A DNA stretch of 64,000 nucleotides from CAVZOY01 sp963777095 (GCA_963777095.1 CAVZOY010000003.1:310001-374000); one strand, 5' to 3'. Counted from the stretch's first letter, positions 8,099 through 17,363 are shown. Made by a program: numbers and translations. Notes: generated by a model from the letters alone, not told the origin.

Positions 8099-9269
8099 GC
8101 AGCACCTTCACCGCGCCGTCCTTCTTCTCCCGGAAGTTGGCGTACGCCTCCGGCGCCTGCTCGAGCGGCACGCGGTGGGTGGCGAAGTCGTCGACGCCCA
8201 GCGGGTCGCCCTCGACGAGCAGCGGCAGGATCTCGGGGATCCAGCGCCACACGTTGGCCTGGCCCATGCGCAGCTGGACCTGCTTGTCGAACATCCGCGA
8301 CAGCGGCATCGGGTCGGTGGCCCCGCCGTAGACGCCGGAGAGAGAGATGGTGCCGCCGCGGCGGACCGCCTCGATCGCGGTGTTCAGCGCCGCCAGCCGG
8401 TCGACACCGGCGACGAGCATGACCTTCTCCATGATCGCGTCGGGCACGATCGCCGACGCCTTCTGGGCGAAGGAGGCGGCGGGGGAGCCGTGCGCCTCCA
8501 TGCCGACGGCGTCGATCACCGCGTCGGGGCCGCGGCCGTCGGTGGCGTCGCGGATCGCGGAGACGACGTCCGCCTGGTCGGTGGAGTCGATCGTGTCGGT
8601 GCCGCGGGCGCGGGCCCGGGCCAGCCGCTCGGGGACGACGTCGGCGGCGTAGACGTGCTCGACGCCGAGGTGGCGGGCGATGCGCGTGCTCATGTCGCCG
8701 ATCGGGCCGAGGCCCAGGACCAGCAGCGTGCCGTCCTTCGGCGTCGCCGCGTACTGCACGGCCTGCCACGCCGTGGGCACGACGTCGGACAGGTAGACGA
8801 ACCGGTCGTCCGAGGGGCCGTCCGGCACCTTGATCGGCAGCGTGTTGCCGAACGGCACCCGCAGGTACTCGGCCTGGCCGCCGGGCACCTGCCCGTACAG
8901 CTTGGTGTAGCCGAACAGCGAGGCGCCGAAGCCGGTGTCCCGGTTCTGCGTCGTCTCGCACTGCGACTGCAGGCCCTGCCGGCACATCCAGCAGGTGTTG
9001 CAGGAGATGTTGAACGGGATCACCACGCGGTCGCCGGCCTTGACCGCGGTGACCTCGGAGCCGACCTCGCGGACGATCCCCATCGGCTCGTGGCCCATCA
9101 CGTCACCGACCGACATGAACGGCGCCATGACCTCGATGAGGTGGAGGTCCGACCCGCAGATGCCGGTCGAGGTGATCTCGACGATCACGTCGGTGGGCTC
9201 CTGGATCACCGGGTCGGGAACCGTGTCCACCCTGACGTCTGCTCGGCCGTGCCAGGTCACTGCGCGCAT
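8088..9269 (-). CDS. Zinc-dependent alcohol dehydrogenase (glutathione-independent formaldehyde dehydrogenase-like)
   Basis: 393 aa. Medium-chain dehydrogenase with the catalytic zinc site GICGSDLHL and GHEPMGIVREVG, a Cys cluster CNTCWMCRQGLQSQC in the structural-zinc lobe, and a Rossmann motif VLGLGPIGDMSTRIA. The insertion in the C-terminal part (HGSPAASFAQKASAIVPDAIMEK region) is typical of the FDH-like zinc ADH group. The ATG at 9269 has GGGAG 8 nt upstream. An in-frame extension toward 9413 is rejected because it lacks a ribosome site and homology. Substrate could be formaldehyde or a longer alcohol. Confidence 0.88.
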   Translation of the reverse strand: MRAVTWHGRADVRVDTVPDPVIQEPTDVIVEITSTGICGSDLHLIEVMAPFMSVGDVMGHEPMGIVREVGSEVTAVKAGDRVVIPFNISCNTCWMCRQGLQSQCETTQNRDTGFGASLFGYTKLYGQVPGGQAEYLRVPFGNTLPIKVPDGPSDDRFVYLSDVVPTAWQAVQYAATPKDGTLLVLGLGPIGDMSTRIARHLGVEHVYAADVVPERLARARARGTDTIDSTDQADVVSAIRDATDGRGPDAVIDAVGMEAHGSPAASFAQKASAIVPDAIMEKVMLVAGVDRLAALNTAIEAVRRGGTISLSGVYGGATDPMPLSRMFDKQVQLRMGQANVWRWIPEILPLLVEGDPLGVDDFATHRVPLEQAPEAYANFREKKDGAVKVLLKP

Positions 9270-9346
9270 GCGGGGAACTCCCTCGAGTGGGCGGAAATGA
9301 GGCCGTACAGGGCCCTTCTGCCCTACGTGAGCTGCATCGCCCCGGT

Positions 9347-9376
9347 TTGTTGCCCAGCGGCGGCGCGTCGTATACA
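9347..9376 (+). promoter_or_regulatory. Candidate sigma-70-type promoter for the M23 peptidase gene
   Basis: TTGTTG at 9347-9352 and TATACA at 9371-9376 with an 18-nt spacer. This AT-rich pair is unusual in such GC-rich DNA. It would give a leader of about 180 nt before the ATG at 9561. Sequence-based inference only. Confidence 0.5.
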
Positions 9377-9434
9377 CAGAGTGAGGATGGTTGTACGCAA
9401 CGCAGAATGACATCCGTGCAGCTCAGTGGCCTGA

Positions 9435-9448
9435 GTCACTTAAGTGAC
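9435..9448. promoter_or_regulatory. Perfect 14-bp palindrome in the leader of the M23 peptidase gene
   Basis: GTCACTTAAGTGAC is a perfect inverted repeat flanked by CCTGA on the left and CTGG on the right, giving a near-palindrome of 23 bp. It lies downstream of the TATACA box, within the 290-nt gap between the divergent alcohol dehydrogenase and M23 genes. It could be an operator or a leader hairpin. No known riboswitch was recognised in the rest of the leader. Confidence 0.45.
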
Positions 9449-9560
9449 CTGGTCTACCCCCTGCCTCAGATCACGAAACAGTCACGGCGTGTTTACATGG
9501 CTCCCGCCTCCTCTTCCCCGGGAGCGCCGAAAGGATGTCCCCCCGACGGAAGCCAGGTGC

Positions 9561-10981
9561 ATGACTTCGCTCCACCCTGACCGCCTCACGACCGAGGGCG
9601 CGGCCCCCACTCCGGGCACCCGCCGCACCCGCTCGCAGGTTCCCGGGAAGTCCTCCCGGACGGCTGCGGCATCGGACTCGGGAACGGCCCCGGTGAAGCC
9701 TCGCGTCTCGGCGCCGGCTGCTCGCGCGACGAAGGGGACGTCGCGCACCCGGGTCGCCCCCGACGGTGCCGGCCGCCTGGCCGAGCGCGCCAAGGTCGCC
9801 CGCACGGTCACCGTGAAGACCGCCACCGCCGCCCGGACGGCGACGGCCACGGCCGCCCGTACCGCGGGCGCGACCGCCAAGGCCGCCGGCACGAAGGCCG
9901 CCGCTGCGCGGACCGCCGCTGCTGCCCGCAAGGCCGCCGCTCCGGCTGCGTCCGCGAAGGTTGCTGCTTCGAAGCCTGTTGCCGCGAAGGCGCCTGCTCC
10001 GAAGCCTGCGACCGCGAAGGCCGCGCCGGCCAAGGCTGCCAAGCCCGCGACCGCCAAGGCCGTGAAGCCCGCAGTCGTCGAGGTCGCGGCCGCTGCGCCC
10101 GCGGCCGTGGAGCCGTCCGCCGTCCTCGTCCGACGCCGCACAAGCGGACCGACGCCGTCCCCACGCCGGTCCCCGTCCTCGACGGTCCGGCCGTCGAGGA
10201 CGTCGAGCTGCCCGCCGAACCGTCGGCGCGCTCGTGGCTTCGCCGCCGGGTCCCGTCGGTCCGCCGCCGTCCGGCCCTCTACGTGGCCGCCGCCCTCGTC
10301 GGTGCACTGAGCCTCAGCGCCGCCTCCGCGGGCGACACGACGGCGATCGCCGAGACCGGCGCGGTCACCGAGACGGTCAGCGTCGCCGAGGCGCTCGGCG
10401 TCGAGGCCGAGATGGCGCGGCCGATCGTCAGCGCCGAGACCACCGACCGGCTCGGCGAGCTCGTCGCCAGCCGCGCCGAGCGCGACGAGGAGAAGCTGCA
10501 CGCCGCCCGTGTGCAGAAGAAGGCCGACAAGGAGGCGCGCGAGGAGGCCGAGCGCGCCGCGAAGGCCGCCGCCGAGGCGGCGCGGCCCAAGGCGGTGCTC
10601 CCCGTCAAGGGCGCCCGGCTCACCAGCGGCTTCGGCGCGCGGTGGGGAACCCTGCACGCCGGCATCGACCTCGCCGCCCCCATGCGCACCCCCGAGTACG
10701 CCGCCATGGACGGCGTGGTGCTCGAGGCCGGCCCGGCCAGCGGCTACGGCCTGGCCGTGTACATCCAGCACGAGAACGGCGACGTCACCGTCTACGGCCA
10801 CATGGACGAGATCCTGGTGAGCGCGGGACAGGTCGTGAAGGCGGGGGAGACCATCGCCCTGCTCGGCAACCGCGGGCAGTCGACCGGGCCGCACCTGCAC
10901 TTCGAGGTGCACCAGGGCGGGCTGAACGGGACCAAGATCGACCCGATCCCGTGGCTGGCCGCCCGAGGCGTGCGCGTCTGA
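9561..10981 (+). CDS. Membrane-anchored M23 metallopeptidase with Ala/Lys-rich N-terminus (frameshifted at ~10129)
   Basis: The first ~190 residues are a low-complexity Ala/Lys/Thr/Pro tail (repeats like KPATAKAAPAKAAKP) resembling histone H1 or HupB tails. A single membrane helix follows (RRPALYVAAALVGALSLSAASAG), then an acidic/charged coiled-coil (ERDEEKLHAARVQKKADKE) and an M23 peptidase domain with LTSGFGARWGTLHAGIDLAAP (Zn His and Asp), VYGHMD and GPHLHFEVH. The frame changes from 0 to +2 at GTCCTCGTCCGACG (~10129). Adding one C restores VLVPTPHKRTDAVPTPV, so a missing base, probably a sequencing error, is inferred. Intact product about 474 aa. It is likely an outward-facing peptidoglycan endopeptidase or activator; a perfect terminator follows. 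Confidence 0.82.
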
Positions 10982-10995
10982 GCCACCCCGCGTCA

Positions 10996-11035
10996 CGACG
11001 ACGCCCCCTGCCGCTTCCGGCAGGGGGCGTCGTCG
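10996..11035 (+). terminator. Strong factor-independent terminator hairpin
   Basis: A perfect 18-bp stem (arms 10996-11013 and 11018-11035, rich in CGACGACGCCCCC) closed by a CTTC tetraloop, starting 15 nt after the M23 peptidase stop. There is no long U-tract, as is usual for actinobacterial hairpin terminators. Confidence 0.85.
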
Positions 11036-11073
11036 TTGCGGGAGACTGGACAGTCGCACGGAGAGGAGGCGGC

Positions 11074-11993
11074 ATGGGGCACGGGCACGACCACGGCGCG
11101 ACGACCGCCGCCGCGGGGCACCGCGGGCGGCTCGCCGTCGTCCTCGGTCCTCACCGTCGCGGTCCTCGTCGCCGAGGTGATCGGCGCGGCGGTGTCGGGG
11201 TCGCTGGCGCTGCTGGCCGACGCGGGCCACATGGCCACCGACGCCCTCGGGATCGGCCTCGCCCTCGGCGCCGTCACCCTCGCCCAGCGACCGCCGCGTG
11301 GCCGGCGCACCTTCGGCTGGCAGCGGCTGGAGATCCTCGCCGCCGTCGCCAACGGCGTCCTGCTGCTCGGCGTCTGTGCCTTCGTGGTCATCGAGGCGGT
11401 CCGCCGGATCGGCGACCCGCCGGAGATCGGGTCGGGCGTGATGCTCGCCGTGGCCGGCGTCGGGCTGGTCGTCAACCTGGTCGGCCTGGCGGTGCTGCGG
11501 TCCGGACGACGCGATTCGCTGCCCGTGCGTGGGGCCTACCTGGAGGTGCTCGGCGACGCCCTGGGCTCGGTCGCCGTCGTCGTCGCGGCCGCGGTCATCG
11601 CCGACCACCGGCTGGACGCCCGCCGACACGGTGGCCTCCCTGGTCGTCGGCGCCCTCGTCCTGCCGCGCGCCTGGCAACTGCTCCGCGAGGCGCTCGACG
11701 TGCTGCTCGAGGCGGCGCCGCGCGGCGTCGACCTCGACCGGGTGCGCGAGCACATGAAGGGCGTCGACGGCGTCCTCGACGTCCACGACCTGCACGCCTG
11801 GACGATCACCTCCGGCATGCCGGTGCTCTCCGCGCACGTCGTCGTCACCGACGAGGCGCTGGACGCCGGTCACGGCGGCCGCGTCCTCGACGCGCTCTGC
11901 GCCTGCCTGGGCAGCCACTTCGACGTCGACCACTGCACGTTCCAGCTCGAGGGCGAACGTCACGCCGACCACGAGGCCCCCGTCCACGACTGA
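11074..11993 (+). CDS. Cation diffusion facilitator (CzcD/ZnT-type) transporter, two frameshifts
   Basis: The ATG at 11074 follows GAGAGGAGG and begins with a metal-binding His stretch (MGHGHDHG). The transporter core follows in another frame: VLTVAVLVAEVIGAAVSGSLALLADAGHMATDALG with the HxxxD metal site of TM2 and the partner site GDALGSVAVVVAA in TM5. The C-terminal cytoplasmic domain (VDGVLDVHDLHAWTI ... SAHVVV) is in a third frame. Two one-base insertions explain this: an extra G near 11143 (VVL-VLTV) and an extra C near 11605 (IAD-TGWTPADT). The intact protein would be about 305 aa. It probably exports Zn, Co or Cd by proton exchange. Confidence 0.82.
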
Positions 11994-12035
11994 ATGGGAC
12001 AGTAGGAGCCGGCGCGACGAGCTGGGAGGACGACG

Positions 12036-12996
12036 GTGGAGCACGGGCACGCACTCGGGCATGTGGGTGCCGGAGGACCCGCCCACCTGGGCGCGGATGT
12101 TCCTCCCGCACCTGGACCCCTGGTCGGTGCTGCCCGTCCTGGCGCTGCTCGCCGGGGTGGTCTACCTCGTCGGCGTCCTGCGGCTGAGGAGCACCGGCGT
12201 CCGCTGGCCATGGTGGCGGACGGCGGCGTTCGTCGCCGGCGTCCTGTCGCTGTTCGGGGTCACCGGCACCTGGCTCAACGGCTACAGCATGGAGCTGTTC
12301 AGCGTGCACATGGCGCAGCACATGGTGCTGTCGCTGATCACGCCGCTGCTCCTGCTGCTCGGCTCGCCGGTCACGCTGGCGCTGCGGGTGCTGCCGCGGG
12401 GGCGGGGCACCGCCGGAGCGCCCCGGGCGCTGCTGCTCGAGGCGCTGCACAGCCGGTTCGCCCGCGCCGTGTCCTCACCGCTGTTCACCGTGCCGCTGTT
12501 CATCGCGAGCCTCTACGGCGTCTACTTCACGCCGCTGTTCGACGCGTTGATGAGCAACCCGGTGGGCCACCAGCTCATGCTCGCCCACTTCACCGTCACG
12601 GGGCTGCTCTTCTTCGGGCCGATCGTCGGCGCCGACCCGTGGCCGCGGACCCTCGGCTACCCCGCCCGCATGCTCGAGCTGCTGCTCCCCGTGCCGTTCC
12701 ACGCCTTCTTCGGAGTGGCGATCATGATGGCCGGGTCGCTCGTGGTGCGGACCTTCGCCGACCCACCCGCGGCCTGGGGCGTCGACCCGATCCGCGACCA
12801 GGGCGCGGCCGGCGGCATCGCGTGGTCGTTCGGCGAGCTGCCGACCGTGCTGGTGCTCGCCGTCGTCTTCTTCTCCTGGGCCCGCTCCGAGGAGCGCCGC
12901 GGTCGCACGATCGACCGTGCGGCCGAGCGCACCGAGGACGCCGAGCGGGAGGCCTACAACGCCCGGCTGAGGGCGATGGCCGAGCGCCAGGGCTGA
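12036..12996 (+). CDS. Cytochrome c oxidase assembly-type membrane protein (CtaG/caa3_CtaG family), probable frameshift near the start
   Basis: The body from 12061 (MWVPEDPPTWARMFLPHLDPW...) has about seven membrane helices, the motif HMAQHMVLSLITPLLLLLGSPVTLALR and HQLMLAHFTVTGLLFF, characteristic of caa3_CtaG proteins linked to copper delivery to cytochrome oxidase. GTG at 12036 has an excellent ribosome site (GGGAGGA, 5-nt spacing) and encodes VEHGHALGH, but in a different frame; one extra base near 12060-12069 would join them. Without that correction the start is ATG 12061 (311 aa). ctaD lies 4.4 kb downstream. Confidence 0.82.
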
Positions 12997-13019
12997 CCCG
13001 CGCCCAGGCTCACCGCGTG

Positions 13020-13102
13020 GTGTCCTGGCTCAGCTATGGGGGTCCTGGCTCAGCCGTCGATGCTGAGCCAGGACCCCTGGTGATCAGGTGACCTGATCAT
13101 CA
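13020..13102 (+). repeat. Palindromic intergenic repeat, family 1, copy A
   Basis: About 83 bp with TCCTGGCTCAG twice in direct orientation, then the inverted CTGAGCCAGGA, then the palindrome TGATCAGGT-G-ACCTGATCA (13081-13099). The same 82-bp unit, roughly 85% identical by eye, occurs inverted at 58775-58856. Copy A lies between two convergent genes, where it could act as a bidirectional terminator or be a small mobile (REP/MITE-like) element. Confidence 0.75.
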
Positions 13103-13110
13103 GGGCACGC

Positions 13111-14664
13111 TCACCCCGCGTGGACGACGCCCTCCGCGTCGGCGGGCAGGTCCTCCTTGGTCGCCTTGATCAGCAGCGCCGACACCAGCGCGCCGGCGAG
13201 CAGGAGCCCCGCGGCCCAGGTGAACGCGGTCGTGTAGCCCTCGACCTGCGCGGTGAGACCCACTGCCGGGTCCTGGGGGTTGCCGCCGGAGGCGACGGCG
13301 TCGGCGAAGAAGTCGGTGATCGCGCCCACCGACAGCGTCGCGAGCAGCGCCGTGCCGACGGAGGCGCCGACCTGCTGGGTGGCGTTCAGCATCGCGCTGG
13401 CCGCCCCCGCGTCGTGCGCCCCGGCGCCGATCAGCGCCAGGTTCGACAGCGGGACGAACGTGAAGCCGAGGCCCAGGCCCAGCAGCAGCTGGCCGGGGAA
13501 GGGCAGCTGCCAGAAGCCGGTGTCGAGGTCCAGGAACGACAGCAGGAACAGCCCGGTGGCCGCCAGCACGCCGCCCAGGACCATGAGCGGCTTGGGGCCG
13601 ACCTTGGTGACCAGGGCGCTGGCCGCGCCGGCCGAGGCGAACACGCCCAGAGTCGTCGGCAGCGAGGCGAAGCCGGCCTCGACCGGTGCGTAGCCCAGCA
13701 CCTGCTGGAAGTACAGGCTCAGGAAGAAGAAGGCCCCGATCAGGCCGGCACCCACCAGCGTGGACGTGAGGTATGCGCCGCCCCGGTTGCGGTCCAGCAC
13801 GATGCGCATCGGCAGCAGCGGGTTGCGGGTGCGCAGCTCGAGGACGACGAAGGCCGCCACGAGCACCACGCCGAGCGCGATGTAGAACAGCGCCCACGGG
13901 TCGGTCCAGCCGCTCTCCCCACTGCCGCCGGCCTGCCCGTTCTCCAGCGACGCCTGAGCCACGCGGGTGAACCCGTAGACGAACGAGGTCAGGCCCAGCG
14001 TCACGAGGATCGCGCCGGGGATGTCGTAGCGCGTGTCGCCGGGCGCCCGGCTCTCCGGGACGAACGGGATGGCCAGGGCGATGGCGAGCACGGCGACCGG
14101 CAGGTTGACCCAGAAGCACCAGCGCCAGTCGGCGTACTCGGTGAGCACGCCGCCGAGCAGCAGGCCGACGGCCGACCCGCCGCCGGCGATCGCGCCGTAG
14201 ACCGCGAAGGCCTTGGCCCGCTCCTTGGCGTCGGTGAACAGCACGGTGATCAGCGCGAGGGACGCCGGCGCCAGGAGCGCGCCGAAGACGCCCTGCAGGG
14301 CCCGGGCGCCGAAGAGCATGGCCTCGTTCTGGGCGAGACCGCCGAGCGCCGAGGCGACGCCGAACCCTGCGGCGCCGACGAGGTAGGTGCGCTTGCGTCC
14401 CCAGAAGTCGGCGATGCGTCCGCCCAGCAGCAGGAAGCCGCCGAAGGTCAGCGTGTAGGCGGTGACGATCCACTGCTGGGAGGCCGCGTCGACGCCCAGG
14501 TCGGCCGACACCGCGGGCAGCGCGATGTTCACGATCGTGGCGTCGAGGATGATCAGCAGCACGGTCATCGCGATCACGCCGAGGGCGAGCCACCGGCGCT
14601 CGTAGGGCTCCTGCTCGTCGGCAGTGCCGCGGGGCAGGGGAGGGGTGGGGGTCGCTTCGCTCAC
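13111..14664 (-). CDS. MFS transporter, DHA2 family (EmrB/QacA-type, 14 TM)
   Basis: 517 aa from a GTG with GGAG 6 nt upstream. The length, the motif LDATIVNIALPAVSADLG in TM1, and GGRIADFWGRKRTYLVG (motif A) in the TM2-3 loop identify a proton-driven drug exporter of the DHA2 type; the hydrophobic profile fits 14 helices. VFGALLAPASLALITVLF is the TM5 antiporter-like segment. It probably exports hydrophobic drugs. No regulator gene adjoins it, and it faces away from the phosphoesterase gene. Confidence 0.88.
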   Translation of the reverse strand: MSEATPTPPLPRGTADEQEPYERRWLALGVIAMTVLLIILDATIVNIALPAVSADLGVDAASQQWIVTAYTLTFGGFLLLGGRIADFWGRKRTYLVGAAGFGVASALGGLAQNEAMLFGARALQGVFGALLAPASLALITVLFTDAKERAKAFAVYGAIAGGGSAVGLLLGGVLTEYADWRWCFWVNLPVAVLAIALAIPFVPESRAPGDTRYDIPGAILVTLGLTSFVYGFTRVAQASLENGQAGGSGESGWTDPWALFYIALGVVLVAAFVVLELRTRNPLLPMRIVLDRNRGGAYLTSTLVGAGLIGAFFFLSLYFQQVLGYAPVEAGFASLPTTLGVFASAGAASALVTKVGPKPLMVLGGVLAATGLFLLSFLDLDTGFWQLPFPGQLLLGLGLGFTFVPLSNLALIGAGAHDAGAASAMLNATQQVGASVGTALLATLSVGAITDFFADAVASGGNPQDPAVGLTAQVEGYTTAFTWAAGLLLAGALVSALLIKATKEDLPADAEGVVHAG

Positions 14665-14742
14665 GCTGGTCTCCGAGGGCCGTTGCGGTACCGCCCGGTC
14701 GCGGACGACGGGGGCAACCTAGCCGCCTGCGACCATGGCGTC

Positions 14743-15246
14743 GTGCCCGTTTCGCTCGTGTTCACGTCGGACACGCACGTCCCCCAGCGCGCACGTGACC
14801 TACCTCATTCCCTGTGGACGGCGATCGAAGCCGCGGACGTCGTCGTGCACGCCGGCGACTGGGTCGACGTGGCCCTCCTCGACGCGCTCGAGCAGCGGTC
14901 GCGGCGGCTCGTCGCCGTCTTCGGCAACAACGACCACGGCGCGCTGCGCGAGCGGCTGCCGGAGGTCGCCCGCACCGAGATCGAGGGGGTGCGGCTCGCC
15001 GTCGTGCACGAGACCGGTGACGCCAAGGGCCGCGAGGCCCGCTGCGCCGTGCGGTTCCCGGACACCGACCTGCTCGTGTTCGGCCACAGCCACATCCCGT
15101 GGGACACGACGGCGCCAGGCGGGTTGCGGCTGCTGAACCCGGGCTCGCCCACCGACCGGCGACGTCAGCCGCACGGCACGTTCGTCACCGCGACGGCGGA
15201 CGACGGCGCGCTGGGCGACGTCGTGTTCCACCCCGTGGTCCGGTGA
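14743..15246 (+). CDS. Metallophosphoesterase (YfcE/MJ0936-type)
   Basis: 167 aa from GTG. Phosphoesterase signature blocks are all visible: FTSDTHVP (metal site 1), VHAGDWVD, VFGNNDHG, VVHETGD and FGHSHIPW. The size fits small YfcE-like phosphodiesterases that hydrolyse model diester substrates; the natural substrate is unknown. A GACCAT box 6 nt before the GTG suggests a leaderless transcript. Its TGA overlaps the GTG of the MFS gene, and the MFS gene overlaps rlmA, giving a three-gene operon. Confidence 0.85.
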   Translation: MPVSLVFTSDTHVPQRARDLPHSLWTAIEAADVVVHAGDWVDVALLDALEQRSRRLVAVFGNNDHGALRERLPEVARTEIEGVRLAVVHETGDAKGREARCAVRFPDTDLLVFGHSHIPWDTTAPGGLRLLNPGSPTDRRRQPHGTFVTATADDGALGDVVFHPVVR

Positions 15247-16444
15247 CCGACGCGCGGCGGGCCCGATGGCGGCACCTGCTCGTCGGGCTGGTGGGGCTGG
15301 TGGCCGCCTGCGCGGTGCAGCACGGCCTGCCGTTCCTGACCGTGGCCTGGCGGGCGGAGGGTCTCTCGCTCGCGCAGATCGGCCTGCTGGTCAGTGCGCC
15401 GCTGCTCGGCCTCGTGCTGACGCTGATCGGCTGGGGCGGCCTGGCCGACCGGTTCGGCGAGCGCGTCGTCCTCGCTGTCGGACTGGCGGTGGGCGCGGCC
15501 GCGCTGGTCGGGGCCGCGGCCGCGTCGTCGCTGGTGGCCACCGGGCTCTGGCTCGTCCTCGCCGGCGCAGGCACGGCGTCGGTGCACGCGGCGAGCGGTC
15601 GCCTCGTGCTCGGCTGGTTCCCCGAGCGGCAGCGCGGCCTGGCCATGGGCGTCCGGCAGACCGGCCAGCCGCTCGGCGTCATGGTGGCGGCGCTGACGCT
15701 GCCGCGGCTCGCCGAGCACGGCACCGGGCGGGCCTTCGCGGTGCTCGCGGCCATGTGCGCGGCGGCCGCCGTCCTCATCGGGGTGCTGGTGCGCGACCCG
15801 GCGCGGCCCGCGCGCTCGTCGGCCGCACCGACGTCGTCGCCCTACCGGACGCCGGTGCTGTGGCGGCTGCACGCCGCCGGCAGCCTGCTGGTCGTTCCGC
15901 AGTTCGCGGTCGCGGCGTACTCGTTCGACTTCCTCGTCCGCCAGTCCGGGTGGTCCGCCGCCGCGGCCGGTTCACTGCTCGCGGCGGCGCAGGGCGGCGG
16001 AGCGCTGTCCCGGCTCGGGGCCGGCGCCTGGTCCGACCGGGCGGGCAGCCGCGTGGGCCGCTCCGGCTCATCGCCGGTGCGGTTTCCGTCGTGGTCGCCG
16101 TCCTGGCGCTCGTGGCCGCGCTCACCCCCGACGTCCTCGCACCCGCCGTCGCCGCGGCGGCCGTCGCCGCCGCGGCGGTGGTGACGGTGAGCCCCAACGG
16201 GGTGGCGTTCACCTCGGTCGCCGAGCAGGCCGGCAGCGCGTGGGCCGGCCGGGCCCTGGGCGGGCACAACACCGCCCAGCACGTCGTCGCCGCGGCGACC
16301 GTCCCGCTCGCCGGTGTGCTCATAGACGCCGGCGCCGGATACGCCACGGCCTTCGCCATGGGCGCGGTCGCCGCCCTCGCCGCGGTGCCGGTCGTACCGG
16401 GCCGCTCGGTCGAGCGCCGCGCCGAGTCCGTCGGGGCGTCGTGA
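15243..16444 (+). CDS. MFS transporter (frameshifted at ~16058)
   Basis: About 400 aa and 12 membrane helices. Motif A-like GLADRFGERVVLAVG lies after TM2, and WFPERQRGLAMGVRQTGQPLG marks TM4-5. The reading frame changes from 0 to +2 at GTGGGCCGCTCC near 16058; adding one C restores SRVG-PLRLIAGAVSVVVA, so a one-base deletion is inferred. GTGA overlaps with the genes on both sides indicate translational coupling. Substrate unknown. The profile resembles MFS proteins of the CynX/NimT or nitrate-like groups, but not clearly enough to assign. Confidence 0.78.
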
Positions 16445-17328
16445 CCACCCCCGCGCTGCCCCCGCGCGCGGTGGACCTGCTCGCCTGCCCGGTCTGCGGC
16501 GCCGGCCTGACCGCGGACGCCGCGTCGCTGCGCTGCACCGCCGGCCACGTCTTCGACCGCGCCCGGCAGGGGCACGTCACGCTGCTGCCGCCGGGTCACC
16601 GACCGCCGTCCGGCGACGACGCGGCGATGGTGGCCGACCGGATGGCGTTCCTCGGCGCCGGCCACTACGCCGGGCTGACCCGCGCGCTCGGCGACGCCGT
16701 CCTGGCCGACGGTCCGCTGCCGGGGTCGCTGCTGGACCTCGGCGGAGGCACCGGGGCGCACCTCGCCGGCGTCCTCGACCGGCTGCCGGACGCCGTCGGC
16801 GTCGTCGTCGACTCCTCCCGCTACGCCGCCCGCCGCGCCGCGCGGGCGCACCCCCGGGCGATCGCGGTCGTGGCCGACGGGTGGGCGCGGCTGCCCGTCC
16901 GCGACGCGGTCCTCGACCGGGTGCTGGTCGTGTTCGCGCCGCGCGGCGGTGCCGAGATCGCCCGGGTGCTGCGGCCGGAGGGCCGGCTCGTGGTGGCGAC
17001 GCCGGAGCCCACGCATCTCGCGGAGGTGGTCGGGCCGCTCGGGCTGCTGCGGGTCGACCCTGACAAGGAGGCCCGGCTGTCGGCGTCGCTCGAGCCGCAC
17101 CTGGAGCCGGTCACGACGGCCGTCCACCGGGAGGAGTTGCGGCTGGACCACGCGGCGGTGCGGGCGCTGGTCGGCATGGGCCCGCACTCCCGCCACCGGT
17201 CGCGGGAGGAACTCGCCGCGGCGGTGGCCCGGCTCCCCGAGCCGGTGACCGTCAGCGTCGCCGTCCGCCTGGGCACCTACCTGCGGCGGGACTCCGGCGC
17301 GCCGTCCGGCGTGCCGACGGCTCGGTAG
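16441..17328 (+). CDS. rlmA: 23S rRNA (guanine-N1)-methyltransferase, RlmA/TlrB-type
   Basis: 295 aa. The N-terminal zinc finger CPVCGAGL...LRCTAGHVFD (Cys3His pattern), followed by a SAM-binding domain with LLDLGGGTGAHLAGVLD, is the hallmark of the RlmA family, which methylates G745 or G748 in helix 35 of 23S rRNA. The residues after the zinc finger (ARQGHVTLLPPGHRPPSGDD) match the family's signature around the target-binding linker. In Gram-positive bacteria the enzyme modifies G748 and can give tylosin resistance. GTGA overlap with the upstream MFS gene. Confidence 0.82.
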   Translation: MTTPALPPRAVDLLACPVCGAGLTADAASLRCTAGHVFDRARQGHVTLLPPGHRPPSGDDAAMVADRMAFLGAGHYAGLTRALGDAVLADGPLPGSLLDLGGGTGAHLAGVLDRLPDAVGVVVDSSRYAARRAARAHPRAIAVVADGWARLPVRDAVLDRVLVVFAPRGGAEIARVLRPEGRLVVATPEPTHLAEVVGPLGLLRVDPDKEARLSASLEPHLEPVTTAVHREELRLDHAAVRALVGMGPHSRHRSREELAAAVARLPEPVTVSVAVRLGTYLRRDSGAPSGVPTAR

Positions 17329-17350
17329 GAGGGACGTCGTCCCCACCGTC

Positions 17351-17356
17351 TAAGCT
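17351..17356 (+). promoter_or_regulatory. -10 box of a leaderless ctaD transcript
   Basis: TAAGCT ends 7 nt before the GTG of ctaD at 17364, the canonical spacing for actinobacterial leaderless mRNAs. No ribosome-binding sequence is present between the box and the start codon. Confidence 0.6.
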
Positions 17357-17363
17357 CCCCCGC

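Noticed and set aside
8088..9413. N-terminal extension of the zinc alcohol dehydrogenase to 9413
   Set aside because: The extra 48 residues have no family similarity and no ribosome site; the ATG at 9269 with GGGAG fits the family start.
9270..9560. A ydaO/c-di-AMP riboswitch before the M23 peptidase
   Set aside because: Such switches often precede actinobacterial cell-wall hydrolase genes, but the conserved core sequences could not be found in the 290 nt; only a palindrome and a promoter were seen.
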